A stretch of 64,000 bases of DNA from Saprospiraceae bacterium (GTDB lineage Bacteria > Bacteroidota > Bacteroidia > Chitinophagales > Saprospiraceae), in the NCBI GenBank assembly GCA_016717655.1, contig JADKFC010000001.1, positions 310,001 to 374,000 on the forward strand, in the 5' to 3' direction. Below the pieces are notes generated by a model, which saw nothing but the letters and a program-made list of their open reading frames with translations, was not told the origin of the DNA and did no database searches. Numbering within the stretch: position 1 is the stretch's first letter; the number at the start of each line of letters is the position of its first letter. Shown in pieces: positions 9,483 through 18,062 of this stretch. The translations under genes and the position numbers were made by a program.

Positions 9483-10433
9483 ATGCTTCGACTCGATCGA
9501 CTCCAATCCATCATCATCCAACTCCAATCTGGAAAGATTGTGAGGGCCAAAGACATTGCTGATCGTTTTGGCATCAGCCTGCGCACCGTTTATCGCGACA
9601 TCCAGAGTTTGGAAGAGTCGGGGGTGCCCATCATCGGAGAGGCAGGGGTGGGGTATAGCCTGGCCGACGGTTATCGGCTGCCCCCTGTACAATTTACCCA
9701 GTCAGAAGCGGCAGCTTTAATGGCGGGAGGTAAATTGGCGGAGACCCTCACGGATGTTAAGACCGCGGCCGACTACCAGAGTGCGATGTTTAAGATTAAA
9801 GCCGTGTTGAGGAATTCAGAAAAGGAGACAATGGAATACCTCTCTTCCAGAATTTCAGTGTTGCCATCTCCCTACTTACCGGAAAAGAAAGAGAAATTTT
9901 TACCCCTCTTAATGGAATGCATCAGAGACAGCAAATGTGCTTTCATGAAATACAAGGCCCAGTACAAAGAAGAGGAAAACACCAGGACGGTAGAGCCCGC
10001 CGGCCTTTTTTTCATGGCGGGTCGATGGTACATGGTTGCCTTTTGCCACCTGCGCAATGATTACCGCCATTTTCGATGTGATCGCATCCAGGAATTGAGA
10101 GCTACCTTGCAGCCACACAGCATCAACCACCCTCCCATACAGGGCTGGATGGACAACTTCTCTCGGGAAGAAAAAGACCTCACTAAGGTGGTCATAGAAA
10201 TGAAGACCGCATCGGTCCGTTTTTTAGGTGATCAAAAATTTTATTCGGGCTTCGTAGAAGAGGTTTCCATGGGTGAGATCACCCGACTTGTCTTCCTCAC
10301 CCAGTCCGTCAACGGCTTTGCCCGCTGGATGATGATGTTTGCCGGTAATGTGCAAGTAATTGAACCACAGTCTCTAAGAGATGAAATGACAGATCTGGCA
10401 AAAAAAATTATCAACAGCCACAAGTCCTGCTGA
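9483..10433 (+). CDS. YafY-like HTH_11/WYL-domain transcriptional regulator
   Basis: This protein of about 316 residues has an N-terminal winged helix (MLRLDRLQSIIIQLQSG, then DRFGISLRTVYRDIQSLEES) and a C-terminal WYL ligand-sensing domain (about 140-215, GLFFMAGRWYMVAFCHLR) plus a WCX tail. The ATG at 9483 matches the usual MxRxDRL start of the family; the frame stays open upstream to 9402 but those residues look non-coding. It is 53 bp upstream of a DinB-fold protein, a pairing common in Bacteroidota, which suggests local control of that gene. The effector is unknown. Confidence 0.88.
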   Translation: MLRLDRLQSIIIQLQSGKIVRAKDIADRFGISLRTVYRDIQSLEESGVPIIGEAGVGYSLADGYRLPPVQFTQSEAAALMAGGKLAETLTDVKTAADYQSAMFKIKAVLRNSEKETMEYLSSRISVLPSPYLPEKKEKFLPLLMECIRDSKCAFMKYKAQYKEEENTRTVEPAGLFFMAGRWYMVAFCHLRNDYRHFRCDRIQELRATLQPHSINHPPIQGWMDNFSREEKDLTKVVIEMKTASVRFLGDQKFYSGFVEEVSMGEITRLVFLTQSVNGFARWMMMFAGNVQVIEPQSLRDEMTDLAKKIINSHKSC

Positions 10434-10486
10434 CATACTGTTGACACTCGCCCAATAGATCTTTGTGTTATCAAAAATTTATACAC

Positions 10487-10987
10487 ATGATCACCTTTAT
10501 TGAAAGTTTTATCCACGAACTCAAACACGAACGAATCGGTACTGAAAAAATCCTGGCCCTATGCCCTGCTGACAAAGCAGATTACAAGCCCCACCGCAAG
10601 AGCATGTTGCTCAAAGACCTGGCTACCCACCTGGCAGACATTCCAGCCTGGATCAGTTATGCCCTCACCACCGATGAACTTGATTTTGGAACCAACCCTT
10701 ACAACCCAAGACCTTGCAGCACCGGAGAAGAATATGTAGCCTTCTTCAATGAAAATGTCGAACAAGCCATCCGCGACCTCGAAGCAGCCAAAGAAGAAAT
10801 CCTCCTTGAAAACTGGACCCTCAGAAATGGCGATGAAATCTACATGACCCTCACCCGCCTCGAAACCATCCGCCACTCCTTTGGCCAGATGATCCATCAC
10901 AGGGCCCAACTGGGTGTTTACCTCCGACTCAACGACATCCCCATCCCCGGCGTCTACGGACCCAGCGCCGATGATATGGGATTGTAA
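10487..10987 (+). CDS. DinB-family (DUF664-like) metal-binding protein
   Basis: This 166-residue all-helical protein starts at the ATG at 10487 (MITFIESFIHELKHE); the frame extends a few codons upstream to a TTG at 10463 that is less likely. It shows the His pattern of DinB/YfiT four-helix bundles: a His in LATHLADIPAWISY and two in RHSFGQMIHHRAQLG, expected to bind a divalent metal. Members include thiol-dependent transferases, but the substrate is not predictable here. It follows the WYL regulator and ends just before a strong terminator, so the two form a small operon. Confidence 0.82.
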   Translation: MITFIESFIHELKHERIGTEKILALCPADKADYKPHRKSMLLKDLATHLADIPAWISYALTTDELDFGTNPYNPRPCSTGEEYVAFFNENVEQAIRDLEAAKEEILLENWTLRNGDEIYMTLTRLETIRHSFGQMIHHRAQLGVYLRLNDIPIPGVYGPSADDMGL

Positions 10988-10994
10988 AACCATT

Positions 10995-11035
10995 AATGAA
11001 TGGGTTGGGCCAGCTCCAGCTCATTCATTATTTTT
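10995..11035 (+). terminator. Rho-independent terminator after the DinB gene
   Basis: AATGAATG at 10995-11002 pairs perfectly with CATTCATT at 11022-11029, and the inner GGTTGGG / TCCAGCT pair with G-U wobbles, giving a stem of about 15 bp with a five-base loop. It is followed by ATTTTTAAA. It lies 8 bp after the DinB stop codon. Confidence 0.75.
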
Positions 11036-11045
11036 AAAGCACCCA

Positions 11046-11190
11046 TCCGTAATTGCCCCCAAGTAATCCGTAAGTCTAAATCCCTCGTAAATCTAAATCC
11101 CTCGTAATTCTAATTCATACTCCGTAATTCTCAATTCTTCATCCGTAATTGAATACTCCGTAATTCTCAATTCGTAATCCGTAATTGATA
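11046..11190. repeat. Degenerate CGTAATT word array
   Basis: The intergenic stretch is made of imperfectly repeated short words: CCGTAATT or CGTAATTC occurs about seven times, joined by variants such as CTAAATCCCTCGTAA and ACTCCGTAATTCTCAATTC. Unit length varies (roughly 12-25 bp), so this is a mosaic rather than a clean tandem array. It ends at the promoter of the formate dehydrogenase operon. Confidence 0.7.
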
Positions 11191-11214
11191 TTCTCCAAAA
11201 TTTCCTTAAATTTG
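11185..11214 (+). promoter_or_regulatory. Bacteroidota-type promoter for formate dehydrogenase genes
   Basis: TTG at 11185-11187 is followed after 19 bp by TAAATTTG at 11207-11214, an exact fit to the Bacteroidota housekeeping consensus TTG-N19/20-TAnnTTTG. The start codon of the first formate dehydrogenase gene is 48 bp downstream. Confidence 0.65.
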
Positions 11215-11261
11215 AATCTACTTTCACAAGGGACCTCAATCCCTATTCAAATCGTAAGAGA

Positions 11262-12908
11262 ATGTCTAAAAACCTTAGCCACTTATCAGGCCGTCAAGGC
11301 CTGGACAATAACCTATTTGAGGCCTATGCCAAAGCGGCCGAAGCAGAGGGCTATCCTTCTATGGAAGACCTGGAAAAACTCCGCGACAAATTTCTGGTTG
11401 GTAAATCATCCGTTTACGGGGCAGTCAGTTTTTACGACTTCCTCAGACCTGAAAACAGGGGTAAAAAAGTGTATGTCTGCAATGGCAGCGCCTGCCTCAC
11501 CGCTGGAACCCAACAAAAACTGAAAGAGCAATTGCTCGGCCAATACGCCGAAGATGAAATTGGGGAAATGTGCTGCCTGGGTAGGTGCCACGAAAACAAT
11601 GCCTTCCATGCCGACCAGGTCAACTATTCCGGAAATGATATCGGTAACATTGTAGAAATTAAAAAAAATAAGTTGCCAAGTGGCGAAACTTATCATGTGG
11701 AAGCCCTAGGCGCTGGCATTCTGACAGCACCAACAGGGGATGTAGCTCAATACTACAAAACCATGGCCCGGGTGCTCGAAAGAGGTGAGATCCTCTCTGA
11801 AATCAAAACTTCTTCTCTTAGGGGAAGGGGAGGAGCGGGCTTTCCCATTGCATTTAAGCTCGAAGCCTGTGCATCCCAAACCGCGGATACCAAATTTATT
11901 GTTTGCAATGCCGATGAGGGCGATCCCGGTGCCTATTCCGATCGTTACATCATGGAACAAAGACCCCATGCCCTCATTCTGGGCATGCTCATCGCCGGAT
12001 ATGCAGCCAAAGCCCGATATGGCGTGGTCTACATCCGGGCCGAATATCCGGATTCTGTAACCATCATCCAAAATGCAATTAATGAAGCACGGTCCTTAGG
12101 TTGGATCGGAGAAAACATCATGGGTTCCGGTTTTTCATTCGACTTTAAGGTGATCAAAGCGCAGGGAGCCTATATCTGTGGTGAAGAAACCGCCTTGCTG
12201 TCCTCGATCGAAGGCCAAAGACCTGAGGTCAGAGTGCGCCCTCCCTATCCGGTGCAGCAGGGATTGTTTAACCAGCCCACGGTGGTCAACAATGTAGAAA
12301 CCCTTGCTTGCCTGCCATGGATTGTTGAAAATGGAGGTAGCGCCTACGCTGCCATAGGTACTGAAAGATCAAAGGGCACCAAACTCGTTTCCCTCGACGG
12401 TCACTTCAACAGACCGGGCATCTACGAGGTAGACATGGGCACCCCTCTGGCTACAGTGGTCAATGAATTGGGACAAGGATTCAAACACAACGTAAAAGCC
12501 ATGCACATTGGTGGTCCTCTTGGGGGCTTGGTACCTGCGCATAAAATAAATGAGTTGACCATCGACTTTGAGTCGTTCTCCTCTAACGGATTTTTATTGG
12601 GACACGCATCGGTAGTTTGTATACCCGACCATTTCCCAATGATTGAATACATCGAACACCTGTTTAGGTTTACGGCCCACGAAAGTTGCGGCAAGTGTTT
12701 TCCCTGCAGGTTGGGTTCTACCCGGGGTTATGAAATGATCGAACAATCCCGTCATTCAGCTTACAAAATGGACAGAGCACTATTGGATGACTTATTGGAA
12801 ACGATGGAAGTAGGGTCATTATGTGCGTTGGGAGGAGGCCTTCCTTTGCCCATTAAAAATGCATTACAATATTTTTCAGAAGAGTTGAAGCCGTATTTTA
12901 AAGCATAA
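11262..12908 (+). CDS. NAD-dependent formate dehydrogenase, NuoE-NuoF-like diaphorase subunit
   Basis: This 548-residue protein fuses a NuoE-like thioredoxin-fold [2Fe-2S] domain (Cys73, Cys78, Cys104/105 and Cys109 in VCNGSACLTAG and EMCCLGRCH) to a NuoF-like domain. The latter has the FMN/NADH glycine-rich site (RGRGGAGFP), GEETALLSSIEG, and a C-terminal [4Fe-4S] motif (ESCGKCFPCRLGSTRG with a later LCALGGG). It passes electrons from the catalytic formate dehydrogenase subunit to NAD+ (or the reverse). The catalytic subunit gene begins 6 bp downstream. The only other members of the NADH dehydrogenase family nearby belong to this same operon, so this is a cytosolic Fds-type enzyme and not respiratory complex I. 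Confidence 0.88.
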   Translation: MSKNLSHLSGRQGLDNNLFEAYAKAAEAEGYPSMEDLEKLRDKFLVGKSSVYGAVSFYDFLRPENRGKKVYVCNGSACLTAGTQQKLKEQLLGQYAEDEIGEMCCLGRCHENNAFHADQVNYSGNDIGNIVEIKKNKLPSGETYHVEALGAGILTAPTGDVAQYYKTMARVLERGEILSEIKTSSLRGRGGAGFPIAFKLEACASQTADTKFIVCNADEGDPGAYSDRYIMEQRPHALILGMLIAGYAAKARYGVVYIRAEYPDSVTIIQNAINEARSLGWIGENIMGSGFSFDFKVIKAQGAYICGEETALLSSIEGQRPEVRVRPPYPVQQGLFNQPTVVNNVETLACLPWIVENGGSAYAAIGTERSKGTKLVSLDGHFNRPGIYEVDMGTPLATVVNELGQGFKHNVKAMHIGGPLGGLVPAHKINELTIDFESFSSNGFLLGHASVVCIPDHFPMIEYIEHLFRFTAHESCGKCFPCRLGSTRGYEMIEQSRHSAYKMDRALLDDLLETMEVGSLCALGGGLPLPIKNALQYFSEELKPYFKA

Positions 12909-12914
12909 CAGAGA

Positions 12915-15619
12915 ATGGAAAAAACAGCTTTTATCAACGACGTAGCTTACGCCTTTCAGGAAGGAGATACCATCCTGTCTTTTGTGCGCAGGCATTTAGG
13001 CACCGACTATGTGCCTACCTTGTGCGATGCTCCCAACCTTGAGCCCTTTGGCGCATGTAGGGTATGCAGTGTCGACGTAGCCCTGGCAGCCGGGGGGCCC
13101 CGCAAAGTGCAGGCATCTTGCCATACACCGGTAATTCCTTCATCCTACATCTACACCGATAGCCAGCGCATCAGCAAGCTGCGCAAAAACATCATTGAGC
13201 TGGTATTGACCGATCACCCCCTCGACTGTCTTACATGCGAGGTCAACAACAACTGCGAGCTGCAAACGGTAGCAGCAAGGGTAGGTATTCGTAAGGTTAG
13301 GTATCCCGAAGGTAAAAACCACCTCGACAGAACCAAAGACCTGAGCCATGCCTACATGACTACCGATTTTTCAAAGTGCATCAACTGTGGCCGTTGCGTA
13401 CGCGCCTGCGATGAGGTGCAGGGTCAGCTGGTGCTCAACATGGCGGGAAGGGGCTTTGATGCCCACATTGTAAAGATTTTGAAACCACCTTGCCGACAGT
13501 AGCTGCGTGAGCTGTGGAGCGTGCGCCCAGGCCTGTCCACCTCTGCGATTTCAGATATCTTTGAGTCGAAGGGAGTAGTAGCAGATAAAAAAATCAGAAC
13601 CGTATGTACCTATTGCGGAGTAGGATGCAACCTCGAAGTAGCCGTGATAGATGATAAGGTAAAGTCAATTCAGGCACCATACGATGCAGCCGTCAATCAA
13701 GGCCATACCTGTCTGAAAGGAAGGTACGCCTTTTCATTTTACAAACACCCTGATCGACTCAGCACCCCGATGGTCCGAAAAAATGGAGTGTTGGAAGACG
13801 TGAGTTGGGATGAAGCTTATGATTACATCGCCTCAGAGCTCAATAGAATCAAGACCCAACACGGCCCCGATGCCATTGGTGCCATTTCATCAGCCCGTTG
13901 TACCAATGAAGAAAATTACCTCATGCAAAAATTCATTCGTGCGGTAATTGGTACCAACAACATCGATTCGTGTGCCAGGGTATGTCACTCACCTACCGCC
14001 CTCGGCATGCAAAGAGCCTTTGGTACCGGTGCTGCAACCAACTCCATCATCGACCTAAAGTACACCGATGCCATCATGATCATTGGTGCCAATCCAACCG
14101 ATGCCCACCCGGTGACAGGAGCCAAACTCAAACAATTTGCCTTAAAAGGAAAGACCACCATTGTGATCGACCCCCGCAGGACAGAGATGGCCCGTTATGC
14201 GACCCACCACTTGCAACTCAAGCCGGGCACCAACGTGGCCTTACTCAACATGATGTTGTACTACATCATCACAGAAGGGTTAGAAGACCAGGGCTTCATC
14301 GCAAACAGGACCGAGGGTTATGACGAGTTTAAACAACAAATCCTCAACCTCAGCATGGATGAATTGGAGCAGGTTACCGGAGTTGACAGACATAAAGTAA
14401 AAGCAGCAGCAAGGGCTTATGCCATGGCGCCCAATGCCATGTCGTTCCACGGCTTAGGTGTCACCGAGCACAGCCAGGGCACTTATACCGTCATGTTGAT
14501 TTCTGACCTCGCCATGATCACCGGCAACATCGGCAGAAGAGGGGTAGGGGTCAATCCCCTTAGGGGACAAAACAACGTTCAGGGAGCCGCAGACATGGGC
14601 TGCCAGCCCCATCAAGGCGCAGGGTACATGGATGCCTACGACCCTGAGATCAACAAAAAATATGCACTTCACTACAAAACAGAAATTCCTACACGCAAGG
14701 GATTAAAAATACCCGAAATGTACGAAGCCGCAATTGAAGGTAAACTCAAAGCCCTCTGGCTCATGGGCGAAGACGTAGTACAAACCGACCCCAATACCCA
14801 CCACGTTTTAAAAGCCATGGGCCAATTAGAGTTGGTGGTAGTGCAGAAATATTTATGAGTGAAACCTGCAAACAAGCCCACGTGGTTTTACCGGCAGCTT
14901 CCTTCCTGGAAAAGAGCGGCACCTTTACCAATGGGGAAAGAAGGATACAAAAAGTTCAAAAAGTTGTAGAACCCATTGAAGGCACCAAAGCCGATGGCCA
15001 AATCCTGTGCGACATTATCAACAAAATGGGTTATTCACAGGCCGACTACGATCCGGATACCCTCTTACAGGAAATTTCATCCATCGTTCCCTTTTTCGAA
15101 GGTGTAAAATGGGATGAACTCGGCAAAAATGGCAAACAATGGCCGGTAGGTCCCGGCGGCAAGGAAACTGAAATCCTGCACATCGACAGTTTCAAAAGAG
15201 GCAAAGGCAAGTTCCACTTTGCTGAATACAAAGAAACCAATGAAGTAACCACCCATAAAAAAGAATACCCGTATATCATAACCACCAATAGGGAATTAGA
15301 ACACTACAACTCCGGCACCATGACCAGGCGCACCAACAATGCCCTGATCTTAACCGAAGATGTTTTGCTCATCCACCCCGATGACGCCGCCCGCCATTTT
15401 ATCCAGGAAGGCGACATGGTCTGTGTGGAATCTCCCCGCGGCAAGGTGGATATCAAGGCCCGGGTCACCGATGAGGTAAAACCCGGCATCCTCAGCACCA
15501 CCTTCCACTTTCCGGAATTACAGCTCAATACCATCACCAGCAGCGAAAGAGACAGCGAAGCCCTCTGCCCTGAATACAAGGTAGCCAGTGTAAACATCCG
15601 AAAGTCAAGACTGAAGTAG
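12915..15619 (+). pseudogene. Formate dehydrogenase catalytic (alpha) subunit, four frame lesions
   Basis: Three reading frames together make one NuoG/FdhA-type molybdoenzyme of about 902 residues. In order: an N-terminal [2Fe-2S] ferredoxin domain (CDAPNLEPFGACRVC), the His-Cys cluster (HPLDCLTCEVNNNC), a 2x[4Fe-4S] domain (CINCGRCVRAC, then CVSCGACAQACP in another frame), the bis-MGD domain with its own cluster (CTYCGVGC), and the C-terminal molybdopterin-binding domain. The Mo ligand is Cys, not Sec (TGT at 13983, in ARVCHSP). Adding one base near each of 13478, 13490, 13538 and 14846 gives an uninterrupted frame whose total length is a multiple of three. It oxidises formate to CO2 (or the reverse) with the adjacent NuoEF-like subunit. 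No fdhD or cofactor-insertion gene is in the window. Confidence 0.83.
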
Positions 15620-16163
15620 CTCGGCGGTGCTTCGCTAAATGGTTCGCTCGGCTGCGCCTCGCTAAATGTTCACGCTCGGCGGTGCCTCGCTAAATGTACA
15701 CGCTCGGCGGTGCCTCGCTAAATGTACACGCTCGGCGGTGCCTCGCTAAATGTTCATGCTCGGCTAACGCCTCGCTAAATGTTCATGCTCGGCGGTGCCT
15801 CGCTAAATGTTCATGCTCGGCTAACGCCTCGCTAAATGTTCACGCTCGGCGGTGCCTCGCTAAATGTTCATGCTCGGCTAACGCCTCGCTAAATGTTCAT
15901 GCTCGGCAGTGCCTCGCTAATGTTCATACTCGGCTCGCGCCTCGCTAAATGTTCAAACTAAACGAATGTAAGCCTGGCTAGAAATTGAACCACGCTCGGT
16001 GCCTCGCTAAATGTTCATGCTCGGCGGTGCCTCGCTAAATGTTCGCGCTCGGCGGTGCCTCGCTAAATGTTCATGCTCGGCTAACGCCTCGCTAAATGTT
16101 CAAATGTAAACGAATGCAAGCGTGGTGAGGTACTCGAACCACGCTCGGCTAACGCCTCGCTAA
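15620..16163. repeat. 28/29-bp tandem array with an exchangeable core
   Basis: It begins directly after the formate dehydrogenase stop codon and holds 17 units. Each reads CTCGG, then a variable core (CGGTG, CTAACG, CTGCG, CAGTG or CTCGCG), then CCTCGCTAAATGTTC and a short tail (ATG, ACG, GCG). The first 12 units run to about 15955, four more span about 15994-16104, and one lies at 16144. The blocks are split by two related spacers that both contain TAAACGAATG and GAACCACG. Open frames through it merely translate the repeat. Confidence 0.9.
16119..16145. repeat. Hairpin in the second array spacer
   Basis: AGCGTGGT (16119-16126) is the exact reverse complement of ACCACGCT (16138-16145), with an 11-base loop. 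The first spacer (about 15952-15993) carries a diverged form of the same arrangement (AGCCTGG ... CCACGCT). Confidence 0.6.
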
Positions 16164-16172
16164 AACATTTTA

Positions 16173-16379
16173 AACACTTCGAACACTTCGAACATTTCGA
16201 ACATTTCGAACATTTAGAACATTTCGAACACTTCGAACATTTCGAACACTTCGAACATTTCGAACATTTCGAACATTTCGAACATTTCGAACACTTCGAA
16301 CATTTCGAACATTTCGAACACTTAGAACATTTCGAACACTTCGAACATTTAGAACATTTCGAACACTTCGAACATTTAT
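16173..16379. repeat. 9-bp tandem array, 23 units (AACAYTTCG)
   Basis: Exactly 23 consecutive 9-bp units fit between 16173 and 16379. Most are AACATTTCG or AACACTTCG, with a few ending in TAG instead of TCG. Nearly every junction makes the palindrome TTCGAA. The array stops six bases before the next start codon. A minus-strand open frame through it encodes only (Lys-Cys-Ser)n and is not a believable gene. Confidence 0.93.
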
Positions 16380-16384
16380 AATAC

Positions 16385-16915
16385 ATGATCAAGTTATACC
16401 ACTACTACAAATCCCTTGGAGATAAAACGCTGGAAAGATTGACGGATGAGGAGCTCAACTGGCAGTACAACAAAGAGAGCAATAGCGTGGCCATCATTGT
16501 GAAACACATGTGGGGCAACATGCTATCCAGGTGGACCGATTTTTTAAGCTCAGATGGTGAAAAAGAATGGAGAGACCGGGATGGAGAATTTGACACAGGT
16601 CACTTGACCAAGGAAAAAATTATGGAAATGTGGGAAGAAGGTTGGGCCTGCGTATTTAAGGCACTGGAGCCTCTTTCAGATACCGACATGCAAAAGATTG
16701 TGTACATTAGAAACGAGGGGCATACCGTTGAAGAAGCCATTCAGCGGCAGCTGGCTCACTATGCTTATCACGTGGGACAAATAGTGTTTGTGGGTAAAAT
16801 GATCAAGGATACGGATTGGGCATCCTTGTCGATTGCCCGAAACAAATCAAAAGATTTTAACGAGGGTAAATTTGCCCGCGACCGTGAAGTAAGGCATTTT
16901 TCAGATGAGAAGTAA
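16385..16915 (+). CDS. DUF1572-family (DinB-like) protein
   Basis: This 176-residue helical protein has the pattern of the DUF1572 branch of the DinB superfamily: ELNWQYNKESNSVAIIVKHMWGNMLSRWTDFL near the N-terminus, with the first metal-ligand His in KHMWGN, and the second pair in QLAHYAYHVGQIVFVGK. A divalent-metal-binding four-helix bundle is expected; its reaction is unknown. Its start codon sits immediately after the 9-bp repeat array, so that array occupies the place of its promoter and leader. Confidence 0.85.
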   Translation: MIKLYHYYKSLGDKTLERLTDEELNWQYNKESNSVAIIVKHMWGNMLSRWTDFLSSDGEKEWRDRDGEFDTGHLTKEKIMEMWEEGWACVFKALEPLSDTDMQKIVYIRNEGHTVEEAIQRQLAHYAYHVGQIVFVGKMIKDTDWASLSIARNKSKDFNEGKFARDREVRHFSDEK

Positions 16916-16920
16916 TCAGC

Positions 16921-17562
16921 TTATCCGTTTTGTTTGAAATAGCGATAAGAGTAAACTGCCGGAACAACAGTTAGCAATATCACCGAAACAAGAAATACAC
17001 CAACCACCCATTTGAGGGGAAGCAGCAAAGAAAAGATGGCAATGGCGATACCTCCGCCAAACCAAATGCGTGAGGCAAATTGATGCGTAGCCCGCCAGTT
17101 GGCCTCACTTTCCAGGGTCCACGGCAAACGCATTCCGACAAAATAATTGGGTTTAACGCTGTGCAACAGGTTGCCAAGAACAGCAAAAAAGGCACCGAGT
17201 AATACAAATACCAGCCTACCTTCTGTGGCGTGAGTGGCTGAATAGATGATGTAGATGTTGAGTATGGCCATAAAGACCACCAATGAAAATCCTATCTTAA
17301 AGAGGGTTGTGGAAGAGGTTTCCAGGTTCTTTTTTGGATCAATGGTAGGCAACCACTGGATGAGGCCAAAGGCAAGCAAGCCAACAGCGGATATAATGCC
17401 CAAGGCTATAAACAGTTCTGATTTATGTCCATATCGGTCCGGTTGTCCATCAGCCCCAAAGTGCAAAGCTACCTGGTCAGGCATAGAACCCCAGCTTAGA
17501 GCCAGATAGATAAAGGGAATGCAAAGTATGCCAATGGCCAAGATTAAGTTGCGAGACATCAT
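16921..17562 (-). CDS. SdpI-family (DUF1648) integral membrane protein
   Basis: The 213-residue protein has about six hydrophobic helices. Its N-terminal DUF1648 signature is LPDQ-like (SMPDQVALHFGADGQPDRYGHK), followed by an SdpI region (NYFVGMRLPWTLESEANWRATH). In Bacillus, SdpI protects against the SdpC toxin and signals to the ArsR-type repressor SdpR; the same gene pair occurs widely without the toxin. Its ATG overlaps the stop of the upstream ArsR gene (ATGA), so the two are co-translated. No SdpABC genes are in the window. Confidence 0.85.
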   Translation of the reverse strand: MMSRNLILAIGILCIPFIYLALSWGSMPDQVALHFGADGQPDRYGHKSELFIALGIISAVGLLAFGLIQWLPTIDPKKNLETSSTTLFKIGFSLVVFMAILNIYIIYSATHATEGRLVFVLLGAFFAVLGNLLHSVKPNYFVGMRLPWTLESEANWRATHQFASRIWFGGGIAIAIFSLLLPLKWVVGVFLVSVILLTVVPAVYSYRYFKQNG

Positions 17563-17858
17563 ATTGTTTGATTTTTTATGTTTTTATTTTGTTCTTTCGA
17601 ATGTTTTTCCCTGAATCCCATCATCCATTTCAGCACTTCATCCATGACAGATGTTTCAATGGAGTAGATGACAAACTGACCCTGTTTCCTGCAACTTACC
17701 AGCTCTGCCTGACGAAGCAAATCGAGGTGGTGAGAAATGGTGGGTTTGCCTAAATTAAAGTGATCGGCAATCTCTCCCGCTGAAAGGTCCTTACTTTTTA
17801 GCAATTCCAGAATTTCTCTGCGGACCTCATCGTTCAATGCCTTAAATACAATTTGCAA
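17559..17858 (-). CDS. ArsR-family winged-helix repressor (SdpR-like)
   Basis: The protein has an ArsR-type winged helix (VFKALNDEVRREILELL, then AGEIADHFNLGKPTISHHLDLLRQ). It lacks the metal-binding cysteine motif of ArsR/SmtB sensors, as in SdpR autorepressors. The longest frame starts at an ATG at 17900, but a perfect 18-bp operator-like palindrome lies across that extension and the added residues (IILIRYLSKYLIP) are not family-like. The TTG at 17858 (LQIVFKALND) is therefore the better start, giving 99 residues. It is co-translated with the SdpI-like gene. Confidence 0.83.
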   Translation of the reverse strand: MQIVFKALNDEVRREILELLKSKDLSAGEIADHFNLGKPTISHHLDLLRQAELVSCRKQGQFVIYSIETSVMDEVLKWMMGFREKHSKEQNKNIKNQTI

Positions 17859-17866
17859 AGGAATTA

Positions 17867-17884
17867 GATATTTCGACAAATATC
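17867..17884. promoter_or_regulatory. Operator-like palindrome of the arsR/sdpI operon
   Basis: GATATTTCGACAAATATC is a perfect inverted repeat (7-bp arms, 4-bp centre), 9 bp upstream of the proposed TTG start of the ArsR-family gene. Its form and position fit a winged-helix repressor controlling its own operon. Confidence 0.65.
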
Positions 17885-17928
17885 GAATTAATATTATCAT
17901 TTGTCAATACCCCACCGCTTTTTTCTGC

Positions 17929-17959
17929 AAAAAAAAGTCCGGACGACTTGATCCGGACT
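17929..17959 (-). terminator. Terminator between the repeat-protein gene and arsR
   Basis: AGTCCGGA (17936-17943) pairs perfectly with TCCGGACT (17952-17959) around an 8-base loop. On the minus strand the stem is followed by eight T residues. It lies about 100 bp after the stop of the tail-fibre-like gene and stops its transcript before the arsR operon. Confidence 0.85.
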
Positions 17960-18062
17960 CAGGGTAAATTTGGGGTCAAAATTAAATTCGGCAGGTATAT
18001 GCTAAAATTGCCAAATTAAATGTCGAAATACATATCAAAAAGAGTTTCGACCAAATTTTATT

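Noticed and set aside
13470..13545. Programmed frameshifting in the formate dehydrogenase gene
   Set aside because: Three separate shifts in about 60 bp without a shared slippery heptamer or stimulator are needed; single-base losses explain the data better.
13983..13985. Selenocysteine at the molybdenum ligand
   Set aside because: The codon is TGT (Cys), not TGA, and no SECIS-like hairpin follows.
15694..15948. Plus-strand Cys-rich open frame
   Set aside because: It is the 28/29-bp DNA repeat read in frame, with no protein-like constraint.
15620..16163. CRISPR array
   Set aside because: The units directly abut, with cores of only 5-6 bp and no unique spacers of 25-40 bp, and no cas genes are present. 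It is a tandem repeat.
16081..16392. Minus-strand open frame with (Lys-Cys-Ser)n repeats as a metallothionein-like protein
   Set aside because: It is the translation of a 9-bp DNA repeat; the frame has no stop because the unit length is a multiple of three. There is no signal or conserved end, and the 3' part runs into the second repeat.
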